Positions 1 to 8,286 are shown, counted from the stretch's first letter. The stretch: 9,194 nt of DNA from Candidatus Atribacteria bacterium (GCA_029982105.1 JARRCQ010000050.1:1-9194); one strand, 5' to 3'. Numbers and translations are program-made. Notes: generated from the sequence alone by a model not told the origin.

Positions 1-2
1 AT

Positions 3-47
3 GCGGATTTAGAGGGCGAAGAGAGCAATAAGAAGTTTGACGTCTAA
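3..47 (+). CDS. C-terminal tail of an upstream gene (partial)
   Basis: This frame is open from the window edge and ends at TAA 45-47, encoding ADLEGEESNKKFDV. The other two forward frames close earlier, and a strong hairpin follows 6 nt after the stop, as expected at the end of a gene. Fourteen residues are too few to name a family. In some Clostridia the gene before dgt is ppdK, but this tail gives no support for or against that. Confidence 0.4.
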   Translation, partial: ADLEGEESNKKFDV

Positions 48-53
48 ACTGGA

Positions 54-84
54 TTATCCCCTACCCTAAATGGGTAGGGGATAA
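54..84 (+). terminator. Perfect 13-bp hairpin between the upstream gene and dgt
   Basis: Bases 54-66 (TTATCCCCTACCC) pair without mismatch to 72-84 (GGGTAGGGGATAA) around a 5-nt loop. The position between a stop codon and the next ribosome binding site fits a transcription terminator or attenuator. There is no T-run after the stem, so it is not a classic intrinsic terminator. It could instead be an RNA-stabilising or processing structure that lets some transcription continue into dgt. Confidence 0.55.
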
Positions 85-108
85 AGAGCCAAAGGAGTGG
101 GTGAGGCG

Positions 109-1182
109 GTGGCAAATATAATCGCAGATATCAAGAAATTCTGGGAAACGAAAGAGAAAGACATATTATCGCCATTTGCCACTTTGAGCACTAATAGTCG
201 GGGAAGAGAGAAAGAAGAGGTAGAATGTGAACTGCGGAACTGTTTTCAGAGAGACCGGGACCGCATCATTCACTCTAAATCTTTTAGACGCTTAAAACAT
301 AAAAGTCAGGTTTTCTTGAGCCCCGAGGGTGATCATTATCGCACTCGCTTAACCCACACTCTGGAAGTAGCGCAAATTGCCCGCACTGTAGCTCGAGCTT
401 TACGTTTGCAGGAAGATTTAGTAGAAGCAATTAGTTTGGGTCATGATCTCGGGCATACTCCTTTTGGGCATGCTGGAGAAGAGGCACTTAATGAACTTCT
501 TCAACCTCGAGGCTTCAGACACAATGAGCAGAGTTTAAGAGTAGTAGACTTTTTGGAAAAAGACGGAAGGGGGCTTAATTTGACCTGGGAAGTAAGAGAA
601 GGAATTGCCAAACACTCCAAAACCTGGGCGGAAGATTTAGTTTTTAGTGCCGAAGAACTCCCTTCTACTCTCGAGGGACAAGTAGTGCGATGGGCGGATG
701 TGGTAGCTTACGTTAACCATGATATTGATGATGCTCTGCGAGGTAAGGTTATAAAAGAAAATGAGCTTCCTGCTTCAGCTTTAGAAGTTTTAGGATATAC
801 GCATCGAGAACGAATAGACCGGATGGTTAAAGACTTAGTCTTAAATAGTTTTAGTCAACCACTGGTCAAGATGAGCGAAGAAGTACGAGAAGCCACAGAA
901 ATTTTACGCCGCTTTCTTTTTGAGAGAGTTTACTTAAGTGAAGGACAGAAAGCAGAAAGAGATAAGGCTAAGGGATTGGTTAAAGAACTATATCGATTTT
1001 TTTTAGAGCATCCGGATAACCTGGAAAGAGAATATAAACTGTATAGGAAAGAAACTACCGATTTACAGCAAGCAGTTTGTGACTTTATTTCAGGAATGAC
1101 GGATAGGTATGCTTTATACATCTATCAAAAATACTTTATTCCTTCTTCCTGGCCTTGGGAAGGAAGAAGGAATACTGACTAA
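109..1182 (+). CDS. dgt: Deoxyguanosinetriphosphate triphosphohydrolase-like HD-domain protein
   Basis: Cytosolic HD-superfamily hydrolase of the dGTPase family, which cleaves dNTPs (classically dGTP) to the nucleoside and tripolyphosphate and so influences dNTP pools. From GTG 109 the protein has 357 residues. Metal-site residues are visible: H83 in RLTHTLEVA, the H112-D113 pair in [13 protein letters not shown], and D197 in [14 protein letters not shown]. The N-terminal [15 protein letters not shown] and [20 protein letters not shown] blocks are also typical. An in-frame GTG at 97 overlaps the AAAGGAG ribosome site (91-97), so GTG 109, 11 nt downstream, is the better start. The short (about 360 aa) form matches Gram-positive-type dGTPases, not the longer E. 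coli Dgt. It lies 26 nt before hppA and probably shares a transcript with it. Substrate preference cannot be read from sequence. Confidence 0.93.
   Translation: MANIIADIKKFWETKEKDILSPFATLSTNSRGREKEEVECELRNCFQRDRDRIIHSKSFRRLKHKSQVFLSPEGDHYRTRLTHTLEVAQIARTVARALRLQEDLVEAISLGHDLGHTPFGHAGEEALNELLQPRGFRHNEQSLRVVDFLEKDGRGLNLTWEVREGIAKHSKTWAEDLVFSAEELPSTLEGQVVRWADVVAYVNHDIDDALRGKVIKENELPASALEVLGYTHRERIDRMVKDLVLNSFSQPLVKMSEEVREATEILRRFLFERVYLSEGQKAERDKAKGLVKELYRFFLEHPDNLEREYKLYRKETTDLQQAVCDFISGMTDRYALYIYQKYFIPSSWPWEGRRNTD
1137..1174 (+). repeat. 14-bp perfect inverted repeat inside the 3' end of dgt
   Basis: Bases 1137-1150 (TATTCCTTCTTCCT) are exactly complementary to 1161-1174 (AGGAAGAAGGAATA) around a 10-nt loop. 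The structure lies in the last codons of dgt, ends 5 nt before its TAA, and sits just upstream of the hppA ribosome site. No T-run follows. It may act as an RNA processing or stability element separating dgt from hppA. It could also be chance within the codons for a Pro-Ser-Ser and Gly-Arg-Arg tail. Confidence 0.5.
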
Positions 1183-1208
1183 ATAACTTACAAAGGGAGG
1201 TAGACATT

Positions 1209-3197
1209 ATGGGAATTGCAGTTTTTGCTCCTATTGCTGGTTTAATCGCTGTCATTTATGCTATTTTCCTCATCCGTCGGATTGATTCTTTTGATCCGGG
1301 AAACGATAAAATGCAGAGTTTATCTAAAGCCGTCCAGGAAGGAGCTATGGCTTTCTTGAAAAGAGAATATTCCTTTCTGGTAGTATTTGTTATTGGTATG
1401 TTTATTCTCCTAGCTCTTACGCGAGGAGTAACGGAAGCTATATGTTATATGTGTGGGGCTATATGTTCTGTAGGTGCTGGCTTTGTAGGTATGAGAGTAG
1501 CCACTCGTAGTAACGCTCGCACCACCCAGGCAGCTACTAAAAGCGTAAGTGACGCCTTAGCAGTTGCTTTTTCTGCGGGTTCAGTTATGGGAATGTGTGT
1601 AGTAGGATTTGGCCTTCTGGGGCTGGGGATACTTTATCTTATTACCAAAGATGCTAATGTCATCAACGGTTTTGCTTTAGGAGCGAGCTCCGTTGCTCTC
1701 TTTGCTCGTGTGGGAGGAGGCATCTACACTAAAGCTGCTGATGTGGGAGCAGATCTTGTAGGTAAAGTAGAAGCGGGAATTCCCGAAGATGACCCTCGTA
1801 ACCCAGCAGTTATCGCTGACAACGTAGGCGATAACGTAGGAGATGTAGCGGGAATGGGAGCTGACCTCTTTGAATCTTATGTGGGCTCTATCATAGCTAC
1901 TATGGTGCTGGGGGCTATACCTGGAGCAATATATGGAGGAGTAAGTGGAGTAATGTTTCCTCTTCTTCTTGCTGGTCTGGGAGTGATAGCCTCTATTATT
2001 GGAAGTCTCTTTGTTCGAGCCAAAAATGAAAAAGATTTAGCAGCTGCTCTTAACCGGGGAACTTATATCAGCGCTATTCTCACCGCTATTTTTATTTTGA
2101 TTTCTTCTCTGTTAGTATTCCGAGGCTTAGGAACAGCGAAAGCTCTTGGTCCCTTTATAGCTAGTGTTTCTGGTCTTATAGCTGGTATTGCCATTGGTCT
2201 CCTTTCTCAGTATTATACTGCCAGTGAATATAAACCGGTAAAACAATTAGCAGATGCAGCTAAAACTGGTCCGGCTACAGTGATAATTAACGGTTTAGCT
2301 CTGGGTATGGAAAGTACTGTTTTTCCTCTTCTTTTAGTATGTGCTGCTATCCTTGTAGCTTACTGGGCAGCCGGAATTTATGGTATTGCTATAGCCGGTT
2401 TAGGTATGCTTTCCATTGTAGCTATGACGGTATCGGTAGATGCTTATGGTCCGGTGGCTGACAATGCTGGAGGCGTGGCCGAAATGGCTGGCTTAGATCC
2501 CAAAGTGCGTAAGGTTACCGATTCTTTAGATTCTCTGGGAAATACTACAGCAGCTATAGGTAAAGGTTTTGCCATTGCCTCGGCAGCTCTTACCGCTCTT
2601 GCTCTATTTGTAGCTTATTCGCAAACTGTGGGTTTAACTGCTATAGACCTCTTGCATCCCTACACGGTGGTGGGACTGTTCATTGGAGGAATGATGCCCT
2701 TTTTGTTCTCTTCTATTGCTATGAAGGCAGTAGGAGCTGCTGCTTTTAAGATGGTAGAAGAAGTGCGACGTCAATTCCGAGAAATAAAAGGGTTAATGGA
2801 AGGGAAAGCTCAGCCTGATTATGCTCGGTGTGTAGACATCAGTACTCGGGGTGCTATTACCCGAATGATTTTCCCCGGAATTTTAGCAGTCGCAGTGCCT
2901 ATCATTGTGGGTTTGGTTTTAGGAAAAGAAGCCTTAGGAGGAGTGCTGGCCGGGTCAATTACCACTGGTCTTCTTCTAGCTATTATGATGGCCAATGCTG
3001 GAGGAGCCTGGGATAATGCTAAAAAATACATCGAAGCAGGAAATTTAGGAGGAAAAGGAACTCCTACCCATGCTGCAGCGGTAGTAGGAGATACAGTGGG
3101 CGATCCTTTCAAAGATACTGCTGGTCCTTCTCTTAATATATTGATTAAACTTATGTCCATTGTAGCTTTAGTATTTGCTCCTCTTTTTATGCGTTAA
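1209..3197 (+). CDS. hppA: Membrane-bound K+-dependent pyrophosphatase (ion pump, Na+ type likely)
   Basis: Integral membrane pyrophosphatase that couples PPi hydrolysis to outward ion pumping. The 662 residues contain many hydrophobic helices, as expected for this roughly 16-helix family. The PPi/Mg2+ site is intact: D178-VGADLVGK-E188, then the Asp-rich DNVGDNVGD block (D204, D208, D212), and the C-terminal [12 protein letters not shown] and [15 protein letters not shown] motifs. GNTTAA (444-449) has Ala at the position where K+-independent enzymes have Lys, and G451 three residues later, which indicates K+ dependence. The ion gate reads ADLFESY with D219 and E222; Glu in this position is characteristic of Na+-transporting enzymes, whereas plant-type H+ pumps place it one turn later. 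Some K+-dependent H+ pumps share this feature, so the ion remains an inference. AAAGGGAGGT (1192-1201) lies 7 nt before ATG. A strong hairpin follows the stop. Confidence 0.97.
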   Translation: MGIAVFAPIAGLIAVIYAIFLIRRIDSFDPGNDKMQSLSKAVQEGAMAFLKREYSFLVVFVIGMFILLALTRGVTEAICYMCGAICSVGAGFVGMRVATRSNARTTQAATKSVSDALAVAFSAGSVMGMCVVGFGLLGLGILYLITKDANVINGFALGASSVALFARVGGGIYTKAADVGADLVGKVEAGIPEDDPRNPAVIADNVGDNVGDVAGMGADLFESYVGSIIATMVLGAIPGAIYGGVSGVMFPLLLAGLGVIASIIGSLFVRAKNEKDLAAALNRGTYISAILTAIFILISSLLVFRGLGTAKALGPFIASVSGLIAGIAIGLLSQYYTASEYKPVKQLADAAKTGPATVIINGLALGMESTVFPLLLVCAAILVAYWAAGIYGIAIAGLGMLSIVAMTVSVDAYGPVADNAGGVAEMAGLDPKVRKVTDSLDSLGNTTAAIGKGFAIASAALTALALFVAYSQTVGLTAIDLLHPYTVVGLFIGGMMPFLFSSIAMKAVGAAAFKMVEEVRRQFREIKGLMEGKAQPDYARCVDISTRGAITRMIFPGILAVAVPIIVGLVLGKEALGGVLAGSITTGLLLAIMMANAGGAWDNAKKYIEAGNLGGKGTPTHAAAVVGDTVGDPFKDTAGPSLNILIKLMSIVALVFAPLFMR

Positions 3198-3212
3198 TGG
3201 ATTAATTTTTGC

Positions 3213-3245
3213 CTTTCTCCCCCGGAATGTTACCGGGGGAGAAAG
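3213..3245 (+). terminator. Strong terminator-like hairpin after hppA
   Basis: Bases 3213-3225 (CTTTCTCCCCCGG) pair perfectly with 3233-3245 (CCGGGGGAGAAAG), a 13-bp GC-rich stem with a 7-nt loop, 15 nt after the hppA stop. Only a short AGTTT follows, so the T-tract is weak. Best read as the end of the dgt-hppA transcript, with some read-through to dnaG possible. Confidence 0.75.
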
Positions 3246-3288
3246 AGTTTAATAAAATTACATCATCCTTCTCAGGGTTTAATTGTTT

Positions 3289-3294
3289 TATGAT
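3289..3294 (+). promoter_or_regulatory. Possible -10 element for dnaG-rpoD
   Basis: TATGAT lies in the gap after the hppA hairpin, about 60 nt before the dnaG start. No good -35 is seen at 16-18 nt spacing (the 17-nt position reads TCCTTC). A promoter is expected here because a terminator-like hairpin separates dnaG from hppA, but this exact site is weakly supported. Confidence 0.25.
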
Positions 3295-3341
3295 ATTGGT
3301 TTTTGGAGATTTATTGTTTCTATCCCTCAGCAGGGGAAAAT

Positions 3342-3365
3342 ATGGGTGGTTTAGTTGATATTTGA
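3342..3365 (+). promoter_or_regulatory. Possible leader mini-ORF overlapping the dnaG start
   Basis: ATG 3342 has a good ribosome site (AGGGG 3332-3336, 5-nt spacing) and encodes MGGLVDI before TGA at 3363-3365. It runs out of frame across the TTG start of dnaG at 3355. The better ribosome site in this region therefore serves the mini-ORF, and dnaG is left with only GGTGG (3345-3349). Termination of the leader 8 nt past the TTG would allow translational coupling and low primase output. No experiment supports this; it may be fortuitous. Confidence 0.3.
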
Positions 3366-5109
3366 CGACCAGTATTTAGAAGAAATTAAAAGTCGTATAG
3401 ATATGGTGGAGCTTATTTCCCGCTATGTTAGTCTCCAGCCTGCAGGCCGTAACTATCGTGCTCTTTGTCCTTTTCATGAGGAGAAAACTCCTTCTTTTTT
3501 GGTTTCTCCTGAGAAAGGGATTTTCCATTGCTTTGGATGTGGGGTAGGTGGTAATATTTTCACTTTTGTGATGAAGATGGAAAATTTGACTTTTCCCGAA
3601 GCGGTAGCTTTTTTAGCTCAGAAGTGCGGTATGGAGCTACCCACCTCGTCGAGGGGTAGTACCCGGCAAACTAAAGAAAGAGACAAATTTTTTCTGTTAA
3701 ACGAAACTTTAAGTAGCTATTATTATCAGTGTTTATTGAATCCTCGGGAAGAATTGGCTACTACTGCTCGCTCCTATATTTACCAAAAAAGAGGGCTCCA
3801 GCCAGAAATAGTAGAACAGTTTGGCATTGGTTTTTCACCGTCTTTGGGTAAAGAATCCATCGCCTATTTAATGAAGGCTGGTTTTTCAGGACAGGACATA
3901 ATTAAAGCTGGTGTGGGAATAGTAACCAGAGGTGGGGAACTTCTCGACCGTTTTCGAGGTAGAATTACTTTTACTTTACATGATGTTCAAGGAAGAATAG
4001 TGGGGTTTGGAGGAAGAAGCCTGAGAGATGAGGAGCCCAAATATGTTAATGTTTCTGATACCCCGATTTTTTCCAAAGGACATAATCTTTATGGTCTGTT
4101 TGCCTCGCGGAGTTTTATTCAACATTCTCGCCAGGCAATTTTAGTAGAAGGATATATGGATTTCCTTACTCTTTTTCAAGAAGGGGTTAATAATTGCGTG
4201 GCTTCTATGGGTACTGCTCTTACTCGGGATCAGGCTATACTCTTGCATCGCTATGCTGAAGAAGTAATTATTTGTTATGATTCAGATATAGCAGGGCGGA
4301 AAGCGGCAGTGAGAGGCATAAATATTCTTCAGGAACAGGGTATAACAGTTAAGGTGGCATCTATCCCTGCACCTTATGACCCTGATTCTTTTTTGCGGGA
4401 GAAAGGGAAAGGTGAGTTTTTGAAGATTATAAATGAAGCTCCTTCTCTTTTTGATTTTCAATTGGAATTATTTATTAGAGATTATGGTTTTAATTCTCTG
4501 GAATCCAAGGCAAAAATTATTAATGGAATGGTCCCTTTTGTGCAATCAATTAAAGACCCGGTAGAGAGATCTTTAAAAGTTAGCTATTTAGCAGAGAAGC
4601 TGAAAGTAGGGGAATCAATAATTTATAGTGCATTAAGACAACAAAGGACCCCTGAAGCTATTTTGAAATCTTTTGCGGCTAAGGAGTCGGGTAAAGTAAA
4701 AGCAGAGAAAATGCTTTTGCGAGCTATGATAGAAAGTCAATTTTGGCGAGAAACAATTAGTAGGGAATTGGAAGTTAGCAATTTTTCTTTATCTCAACAT
4801 CGTCGTATTTTTAATGCTCTTTCTGATTCTCAAAGAGAGAGTAACCTTTCTCCTTCTGACTTAATAGATATTTTTTCTGGTGATGAAGACTTGTCTCGTT
4901 GTGTAGCAGAGATGATAGCTCGAGAGGATTTGCAGATGGGGCTGAACCAGGGGGTAGTCGAGGACTTGATACGTCGATTGAAATTGGCTTCAGTGGAAGA
5001 GGAAATGCAAAAAGTACAGGAAGAACTTTCTCGAGAAACCAATGAAAAAAAATTGCAATATTATCATTTACTCTCGCAAGAGAGAGAAAAATTGAAAAGG
5101 TTAGAGTAA
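3355..5109 (+). CDS. dnaG: DNA primase DnaG
   Basis: Synthesises RNA primers at the replication fork with the replicative helicase. The 584-residue protein has the full architecture. The CHC2 zinc-binding domain has C38-P-F-H41 and C59-F-G-C62. The catalytic core includes the [10 protein letters not shown] and [11 protein letters not shown] blocks and [19 protein letters not shown]. The TOPRIM centre has E265 in VEGYMD, D309 and D311 in CYDSDIAG, and D342/D344 in DPDSFLR. A C-terminal helicase-interaction region of helical, charged character follows from about 440. The start is TTG 3355: an in-frame TAG lies at 3352-3354, and the first residues [22 protein letters not shown] align with the usual primase N-terminus. 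The ribosome site is weak. It is 11 nt from rpoD and presumably in one operon with it. Confidence 0.97.
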   Translation: MIFDDQYLEEIKSRIDMVELISRYVSLQPAGRNYRALCPFHEEKTPSFLVSPEKGIFHCFGCGVGGNIFTFVMKMENLTFPEAVAFLAQKCGMELPTSSRGSTRQTKERDKFFLLNETLSSYYYQCLLNPREELATTARSYIYQKRGLQPEIVEQFGIGFSPSLGKESIAYLMKAGFSGQDIIKAGVGIVTRGGELLDRFRGRITFTLHDVQGRIVGFGGRSLRDEEPKYVNVSDTPIFSKGHNLYGLFASRSFIQHSRQAILVEGYMDFLTLFQEGVNNCVASMGTALTRDQAILLHRYAEEVIICYDSDIAGRKAAVRGINILQEQGITVKVASIPAPYDPDSFLREKGKGEFLKIINEAPSLFDFQLELFIRDYGFNSLESKAKIINGMVPFVQSIKDPVERSLKVSYLAEKLKVGESIIYSALRQQRTPEAILKSFAAKESGKVKAEKMLLRAMIESQFWRETISRELEVSNFSLSQHRRIFNALSDSQRESNLSPSDLIDIFSGDEDLSRCVAEMIAREDLQMGLNQGVVEDLIRRLKLASVEEEMQKVQEELSRETNEKKLQYYHLLSQEREKLKRLE

Positions 5110-5120
5110 AGAGAGGAGAG

Positions 5121-6218
5121 ATGCGATTGAGCGGTGATAATAAAAATAAGTCTTCTCCGGAAATTTCTTCTTTGATGGAAAGAGGAAAACAAAAAGGTTA
5201 TGTTACTTTTAAAGAGTTGAATGATGCTTTAGGTAATGAAGCTATAAACGTGGATAAGCTGGATGATGTTTATAATACCCTTTTGGGTTTAGGTATTGAA
5301 GTTTCGGATGAAGAAGCTTTACAGGAAGAACAGCCCACTATAGAAGCAGAAGATTTTTACTTTGAGGATGTAAAAGGAATAGGAGTCGATGACCCGGTAA
5401 AAATGTATCTGAAAGAAATTGGGCAAGTTCCTCTTCTTAAACCGGAGGAAGAAGTAGAGTTAGCCAAAAGAGTGGAAAAAGGAGATCCTGAAGCTAAAAG
5501 GAAACTCATCGAAGCTAATTTACGACTGGTGGTAAGTATTGCTAAAAAATATGTAGGTAGAGGTATGCTCTTTTTAGACCTTATCCAGGAAGGGAATTTG
5601 GGCTTGATTCGGGCGGTAGAGAAGTTTGATTATCGAAAGGGTTATAAATTCAGTACTTATGCTACCTGGTGGATTAGACAAGCTATCACCCGAGCTATTG
5701 CTGACCAGGCGCGGACTATTCGTATACCTGTTCATATGGTAGAGACTATTAATAAACTTACTCGAACTGCTCGGCAACTGGTTCAAGAGTTAGGGAGAGA
5801 GCCCACCCCTGAAGAGATAGCAGAAAAGATGGGCATCACCCCGGATAAGGTTAGAGAAATATTAAAAACAGCTCAGGAACCTTTGTCTCTGGAAACTCCT
5901 ATTGGAGAGGAAGAAGATAGTCACCTGGGTGATTTTATAGAAGATACGGGAGCGCTTGCTCCTCCTCAAGCTGCTTCTTACTCCCTTTTGAAGGAGCAGT
6001 TAGATAATGTTTTAAATACTCTTACTGATAGAGAGAGGAAGGTTTTGAAGCTCCGCTTTGGTCTGGAAGATGGGAGACCTCATACCCTGGAGGAAGTAGG
6101 GCAGATTTTTGGAGTAACCAGAGAAAGAATTCGTCAGATTGAAGCTAAGGCTTTGAGGAAACTTCGACATCCCACTCGCAGTAAAAAATTGCGCGACTAT
6201 CTTGACGAAACGGAATAA
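5121..6218 (+). CDS. rpoD: Primary RNA polymerase sigma factor (SigA/RpoD)
   Basis: Housekeeping sigma-70 factor that directs RNA polymerase to -35/-10 promoters. The 365-residue protein has a short region 1.1 (about 12-62) and an acidic linker. Region 1.2 starts at [12 protein letters not shown] (90-101), and regions 2.1-2.4 span about 125-200, including [13 protein letters not shown] for -10 recognition and melting. Region 3 covers about 203-250, and the 3.2 finger includes [12 protein letters not shown] (264-275). Region 4 has [14 protein letters not shown] and the -35-binding helix-turn-helix [20 protein letters not shown] (322-341). The length and compact 1.1 match SigA of Gram-positive-type bacteria and lack the long non-conserved insert of proteobacterial RpoD. 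GAGGAG ends only 2 nt before ATG 5121; in-frame TTG 5127 has better spacing and could be the true start. The last codons contain the promoter of the following tRNA gene. Confidence 0.98.
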   Translation: MRLSGDNKNKSSPEISSLMERGKQKGYVTFKELNDALGNEAINVDKLDDVYNTLLGLGIEVSDEEALQEEQPTIEAEDFYFEDVKGIGVDDPVKMYLKEIGQVPLLKPEEEVELAKRVEKGDPEAKRKLIEANLRLVVSIAKKYVGRGMLFLDLIQEGNLGLIRAVEKFDYRKGYKFSTYATWWIRQAITRAIADQARTIRIPVHMVETINKLTRTARQLVQELGREPTPEEIAEKMGITPDKVREILKTAQEPLSLETPIGEEEDSHLGDFIEDTGALAPPQAASYSLLKEQLDNVLNTLTDRERKVLKLRFGLEDGRPHTLEEVGQIFGVTRERIRQIEAKALRKLRHPTRSKKLRDYLDETE

Positions 6219-6230
6219 GTTCTCTATAAT
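6202..6230 (+). promoter_or_regulatory. Sigma-70 promoter for tRNA-Asn
   Basis: TTGACG (6202-6207) and a perfect TATAAT (6225-6230) are separated by 17 nt, the optimal layout. The expected start of transcription is near 6237, leaving a 5' leader of about 9 nt before the tRNA. The -35 hexamer overlaps the last codons of rpoD, so the promoter is embedded in the sigma gene whose product should read it. Confidence 0.8.
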
Positions 6231-6245
6231 CCTTGATGTAGTCGC

Positions 6246-6320
6246 TCCTCGGTAGCTCAATGGTGGAGCATCCGGCTGTTAACCGGAGGGTTGCAGGTTC
6301 GAGTCCTGCCCGGGGAGCCA
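6246..6320 (+). tRNA. tRNA-Asn, anticodon GTT, CCA encoded
   Basis: A complete cloverleaf is visible. The acceptor TCCTCGG pairs with CCGGGGA (6310-6316) with one T-G wobble. The D stem is GCTC/GAGC. The anticodon stem TCCGG/CCGGA encloses loop CTGTTAA with GTT at 6278-6280. The variable loop has 5 nt. The T stem GCAGG/CCTGC encloses TTCGAGT. The discriminator is G6317 and CCA (6318-6320) is encoded. A T6 run follows directly. Downstream lies a decayed integrase and accessory genes, so the 3' end of this gene is a likely integration target. Confidence 0.98.
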
Positions 6321-6685
6321 GTTTTTTATCTGCTTCGGAGTGTTTCTTCTTTTCTCTGAAAATTAAAGGCAATTAAAAAATCTTTTTCCTCCTTCTCTGT
6401 AATAATGAAAACTAAACCCACGCTTACCCTAAAAAAATTCTGTTTAAAGTAGTTTTGACTACTTGGATTTCTTTGTTATATATTATGTAGTGTCTGACTG
6501 TGATAAATATTTGGAATAGTATAAAGAGGCCTAAACCTATTATTGTATAGAAGGATTTGGAGGGAACAAGAAGCCATTGAAAAAACTGCAAAGTATTTAT
6601 CTCGCAAGACATACAATGTTCTGTAATGTTGTTCTTAGGCTTTATGAAAATATTATATAAAAAACCCAAAAGTATCCATTTTCAG
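6321..6685 (+). other. AT-rich stretch without a convincing gene
   Basis: Between the tRNA and the recombinase remnant there is no ORF with a credible ribosome site and family match. One 81-codon minus-strand frame (6424-6669) starts with TTG, lacks a Shine-Dalgarno sequence and contains one hydrophobic segment; it is unconvincing. A small stem (AAGTAGT 6447-6453 with ACTACTT 6458-6464) lies near its end, and on the minus strand this is followed after 9 nt by a T7 run. The base composition differs visibly from the preceding core genes, which suggests acquired and decaying DNA. Confidence 0.5.
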
Positions 6686-6953
6686 GCTAGGATAAAGAAA
6701 AAATATATGAGCAAAGAACAGTCTAAAAAATTTTTTTTCAGGATGTCAGCAGGAAGGTAGAGATTTAACAAAGAACGCAACTGTTCGCTTCTCGAGGTAT
6801 AGTTTTATAACGCCTCTTCTGGAGGGGGAATTAATTTTAAGATATATCCAGGAAATATTGGGTCATAAAAGTAGCAAGACCACAGAAGAAATTTACATAA
6901 ATGTAAATAAGACCAATATTGCAAATATAAAGAGCTCATTTATAGTATATTAG
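6686..6953 (+). pseudogene. Remnant of a tyrosine recombinase (XerC/D-type integrase), C-terminal part
   Basis: The frame 6711-6953 is open but has no start codon and encodes a recognisable end of the catalytic domain. SRYSFITPLLEG matches the family's LRHSFATHLLEG, RYIQEILGHKSSKTTEEIY matches the C-terminal box with its conserved His, and the Tyr nucleophile sits in EEIYINV. It has decayed in several ways. The HxLRH box reads RFSRY, so its first His is lost. An extra Glu precedes the nucleophile region. About 20 residues are missing between DLTKN and ATVRFSRY. Upstream similarity (KKYMSKEQSKKFFF) continues in another frame across the T8 run at 6731-6738, suggesting a frameshift there. The N-terminal half is absent. 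Adjacent to a tRNA gene, it marks an old integration event; it cannot be active. Confidence 0.8.
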
Positions 6954-6965
6954 AGGGGAAAGAAT

Positions 6966-6971
6966 TATAAT
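6966..6971 (+). promoter_or_regulatory. Possible -10 element for the ATPase-TOPRIM operon
   Basis: TATAAT lies 59 nt before the ATPase start, in the gap after the recombinase remnant. The bases at -35 spacing (TAGTAT near 6943) do not match the consensus. A promoter must lie between the remnant and 7031 or upstream; this hexamer is the best visible candidate. Confidence 0.3.
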
Positions 6972-7030
6972 TACACTCACAGAGGATGTTTTATAGGTTA
7001 TCTGCTGATGCAAATAAAGGAGGTTAAATA

Positions 7031-8284
7031 ATGAGTATAAAGAAAATAAAAGTAACAAATTTTAAGAGCTTTAAAGAGTTAGAAGTAGAGCTTAGTAGTT
7101 TCGATGTATTAATTGGTGCTAACGCTTCAGGAAAATCCAATTTTATACGAATCTTTGAGTTCTTAAGGGATATAATAAACTATGGGTTGGACAACGCAAT
7201 CTCTATGCAAGGGGGCGTTGAATATCTTAGAAATATAAATATTGGTCCGTCCGAAAATTTTTCATTAGAAGTCGTTTCTGACAGAGAATTTAGGAGGGTA
7301 GTTAGAACGACGGGAAAAGAGCTGCTAAAGATAGAAATATACGAGACGGTTTATAAATTCGCTATTAAGTTTAAAAAGAAGGGTTCAGGATTTGAAATTG
7401 CCGAGGATAATTTAACACAGAAATGTAAATTTATTAGATTAGGAAAGGAGAAGAAGGAAGTAGAAGAAGATCTCGGTGGAGGTGAGATTGTCCTTTCTAA
7501 TATTAAGGGAAAAGTTGAAGTTGATCTTAGTTTACCTACAGAACTGCAAGTAGAAAGGAGTGATATATTCCCACAACTTTCGTTTTTTAAACAAGAAAAA
7601 CTACCATCTAAAATTCTTCTTCTCGAGGCACCTTTTCTTATTGCTCCTTCACTGAGAACGATTTTTGGTGATATTTCAATATACGATTTCGACCCTAAAC
7701 TACCTAAAAAGGCTGTGCCGATTACTGGGAAGATGGAATTGGAAGAAAACGGTGAAAATTTAGCCATTGTTCTTAAAAACATTTTAGAAGACACGGAAAA
7801 AGAAAGGAAATTCTCTAATTTAATGAGAGACTTTTTGCCTTTCGTAAATAAACTAGACGTGGAAAAGTTTGCGGATAAGTCTTTACTCTTCAAATTACAG
7901 GAAATGTACGCTCAAAAGCAATATTTGCCTGCTCCTTTGATTTCTGATGGAACAATAAACATAACGGCCCTAATTGTTGCTCTATATTTTGAGGAGAAAT
8001 CTTTAACTATTATCGAGGAACCTGAGCGGAATATACATCCTTATCTCGTTTCCAAGGTGGTAGATATGATGAAGGATGCTTCGCAAAAGAAGCAGATTAT
8101 CGTTACCACTCATAGCTCTGAAATAGTAAAACATGCAGGTTTGGATAACATTTTACTTGTTTCTCGTAATGAAGAGGGCTTTTCCACGGTATCCAGACCA
8201 GGTGATAAAGAGAAAGTAAAAACATTTTTGCAAAATGAAATAGGAATTGAAGAACTTTATGTACTAAATTTACTTGGAGTATAG
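7031..8284 (+). CDS. SMC/RecF-like ABC ATPase (AAA_21-type), candidate defence ATPase
   Basis: A 417-residue protein with the ABC-type ATPase fold found in OLD, RecF and related families. The N-terminal KIKVTNFKSFKELEVEL strand precedes Walker A GANASGKS (29-36). A divergent middle follows, including FDPKLPKKA and GENLAIVLKNIL. The signature-like LISDGTINITALIVALY (303-319) leads to Walker B LTIIEEPERNIHP with E329/E330, and the H-loop is TTHSS with H361. All catalytic motifs are intact. There is no fused nuclease or TOPRIM domain; that part appears to be supplied by the next gene, 2 nt downstream. AAAGGAGGT (7016-7024) lies 6 nt before ATG, a near-perfect ribosome site. The gene is more A+T-rich than the core genes and follows a recombinase remnant, consistent with transfer. 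A role in phage or plasmid defence is inferred from fold and pairing; DNA repair is an alternative. Confidence 0.88.
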   Translation: MSIKKIKVTNFKSFKELEVELSSFDVLIGANASGKSNFIRIFEFLRDIINYGLDNAISMQGGVEYLRNINIGPSENFSLEVVSDREFRRVVRTTGKELLKIEIYETVYKFAIKFKKKGSGFEIAEDNLTQKCKFIRLGKEKKEVEEDLGGGEIVLSNIKGKVEVDLSLPTELQVERSDIFPQLSFFKQEKLPSKILLLEAPFLIAPSLRTIFGDISIYDFDPKLPKKAVPITGKMELEENGENLAIVLKNILEDTEKERKFSNLMRDFLPFVNKLDVEKFADKSLLFKLQEMYAQKQYLPAPLISDGTINITALIVALYFEEKSLTIIEEPERNIHPYLVSKVVDMMKDASQKKQIIVTTHSSEIVKHAGLDNILLVSRNEEGFSTVSRPGDKEKVKTFLQNEIGIEELYVLNLLGV

Positions 8285-8286
8285 TT

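Noticed and set aside
97..108. GTG at 97 as the dgt start
   Set aside because: It overlaps the AAAGGAG ribosome site itself, leaving no spacing; GTG 109 is better placed.
2819..3160. 113-codon minus-strand ORF in the end of hppA
   Set aside because: Shadow of the conserved pyrophosphatase C-terminus; Pro/Ala-rich with no motif.
6145..6372. 75-codon minus-strand ORF containing GLEPATLRLTAG
   Set aside because: This is the antisense of the tRNA-Asn gene and the end of rpoD. The phrase is a familiar artefact of translating tRNA genes backwards.
6424..6669. 81-codon minus-strand ORF with one hydrophobic segment
   Set aside because: TTG start, no Shine-Dalgarno sequence, no family recognised, and it lies in AT-rich decaying DNA where such frames arise easily.
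6321..7030. CRISPR array or direct repeats in the long gap
   Set aside because: No regularly spaced repeat is present; only short AT-rich similarities.
7351..7893. 180-codon minus-strand ORF
   Set aside because: It lies wholly inside the well-supported ATPase gene and its Ser/Phe-rich product looks like a shadow frame.
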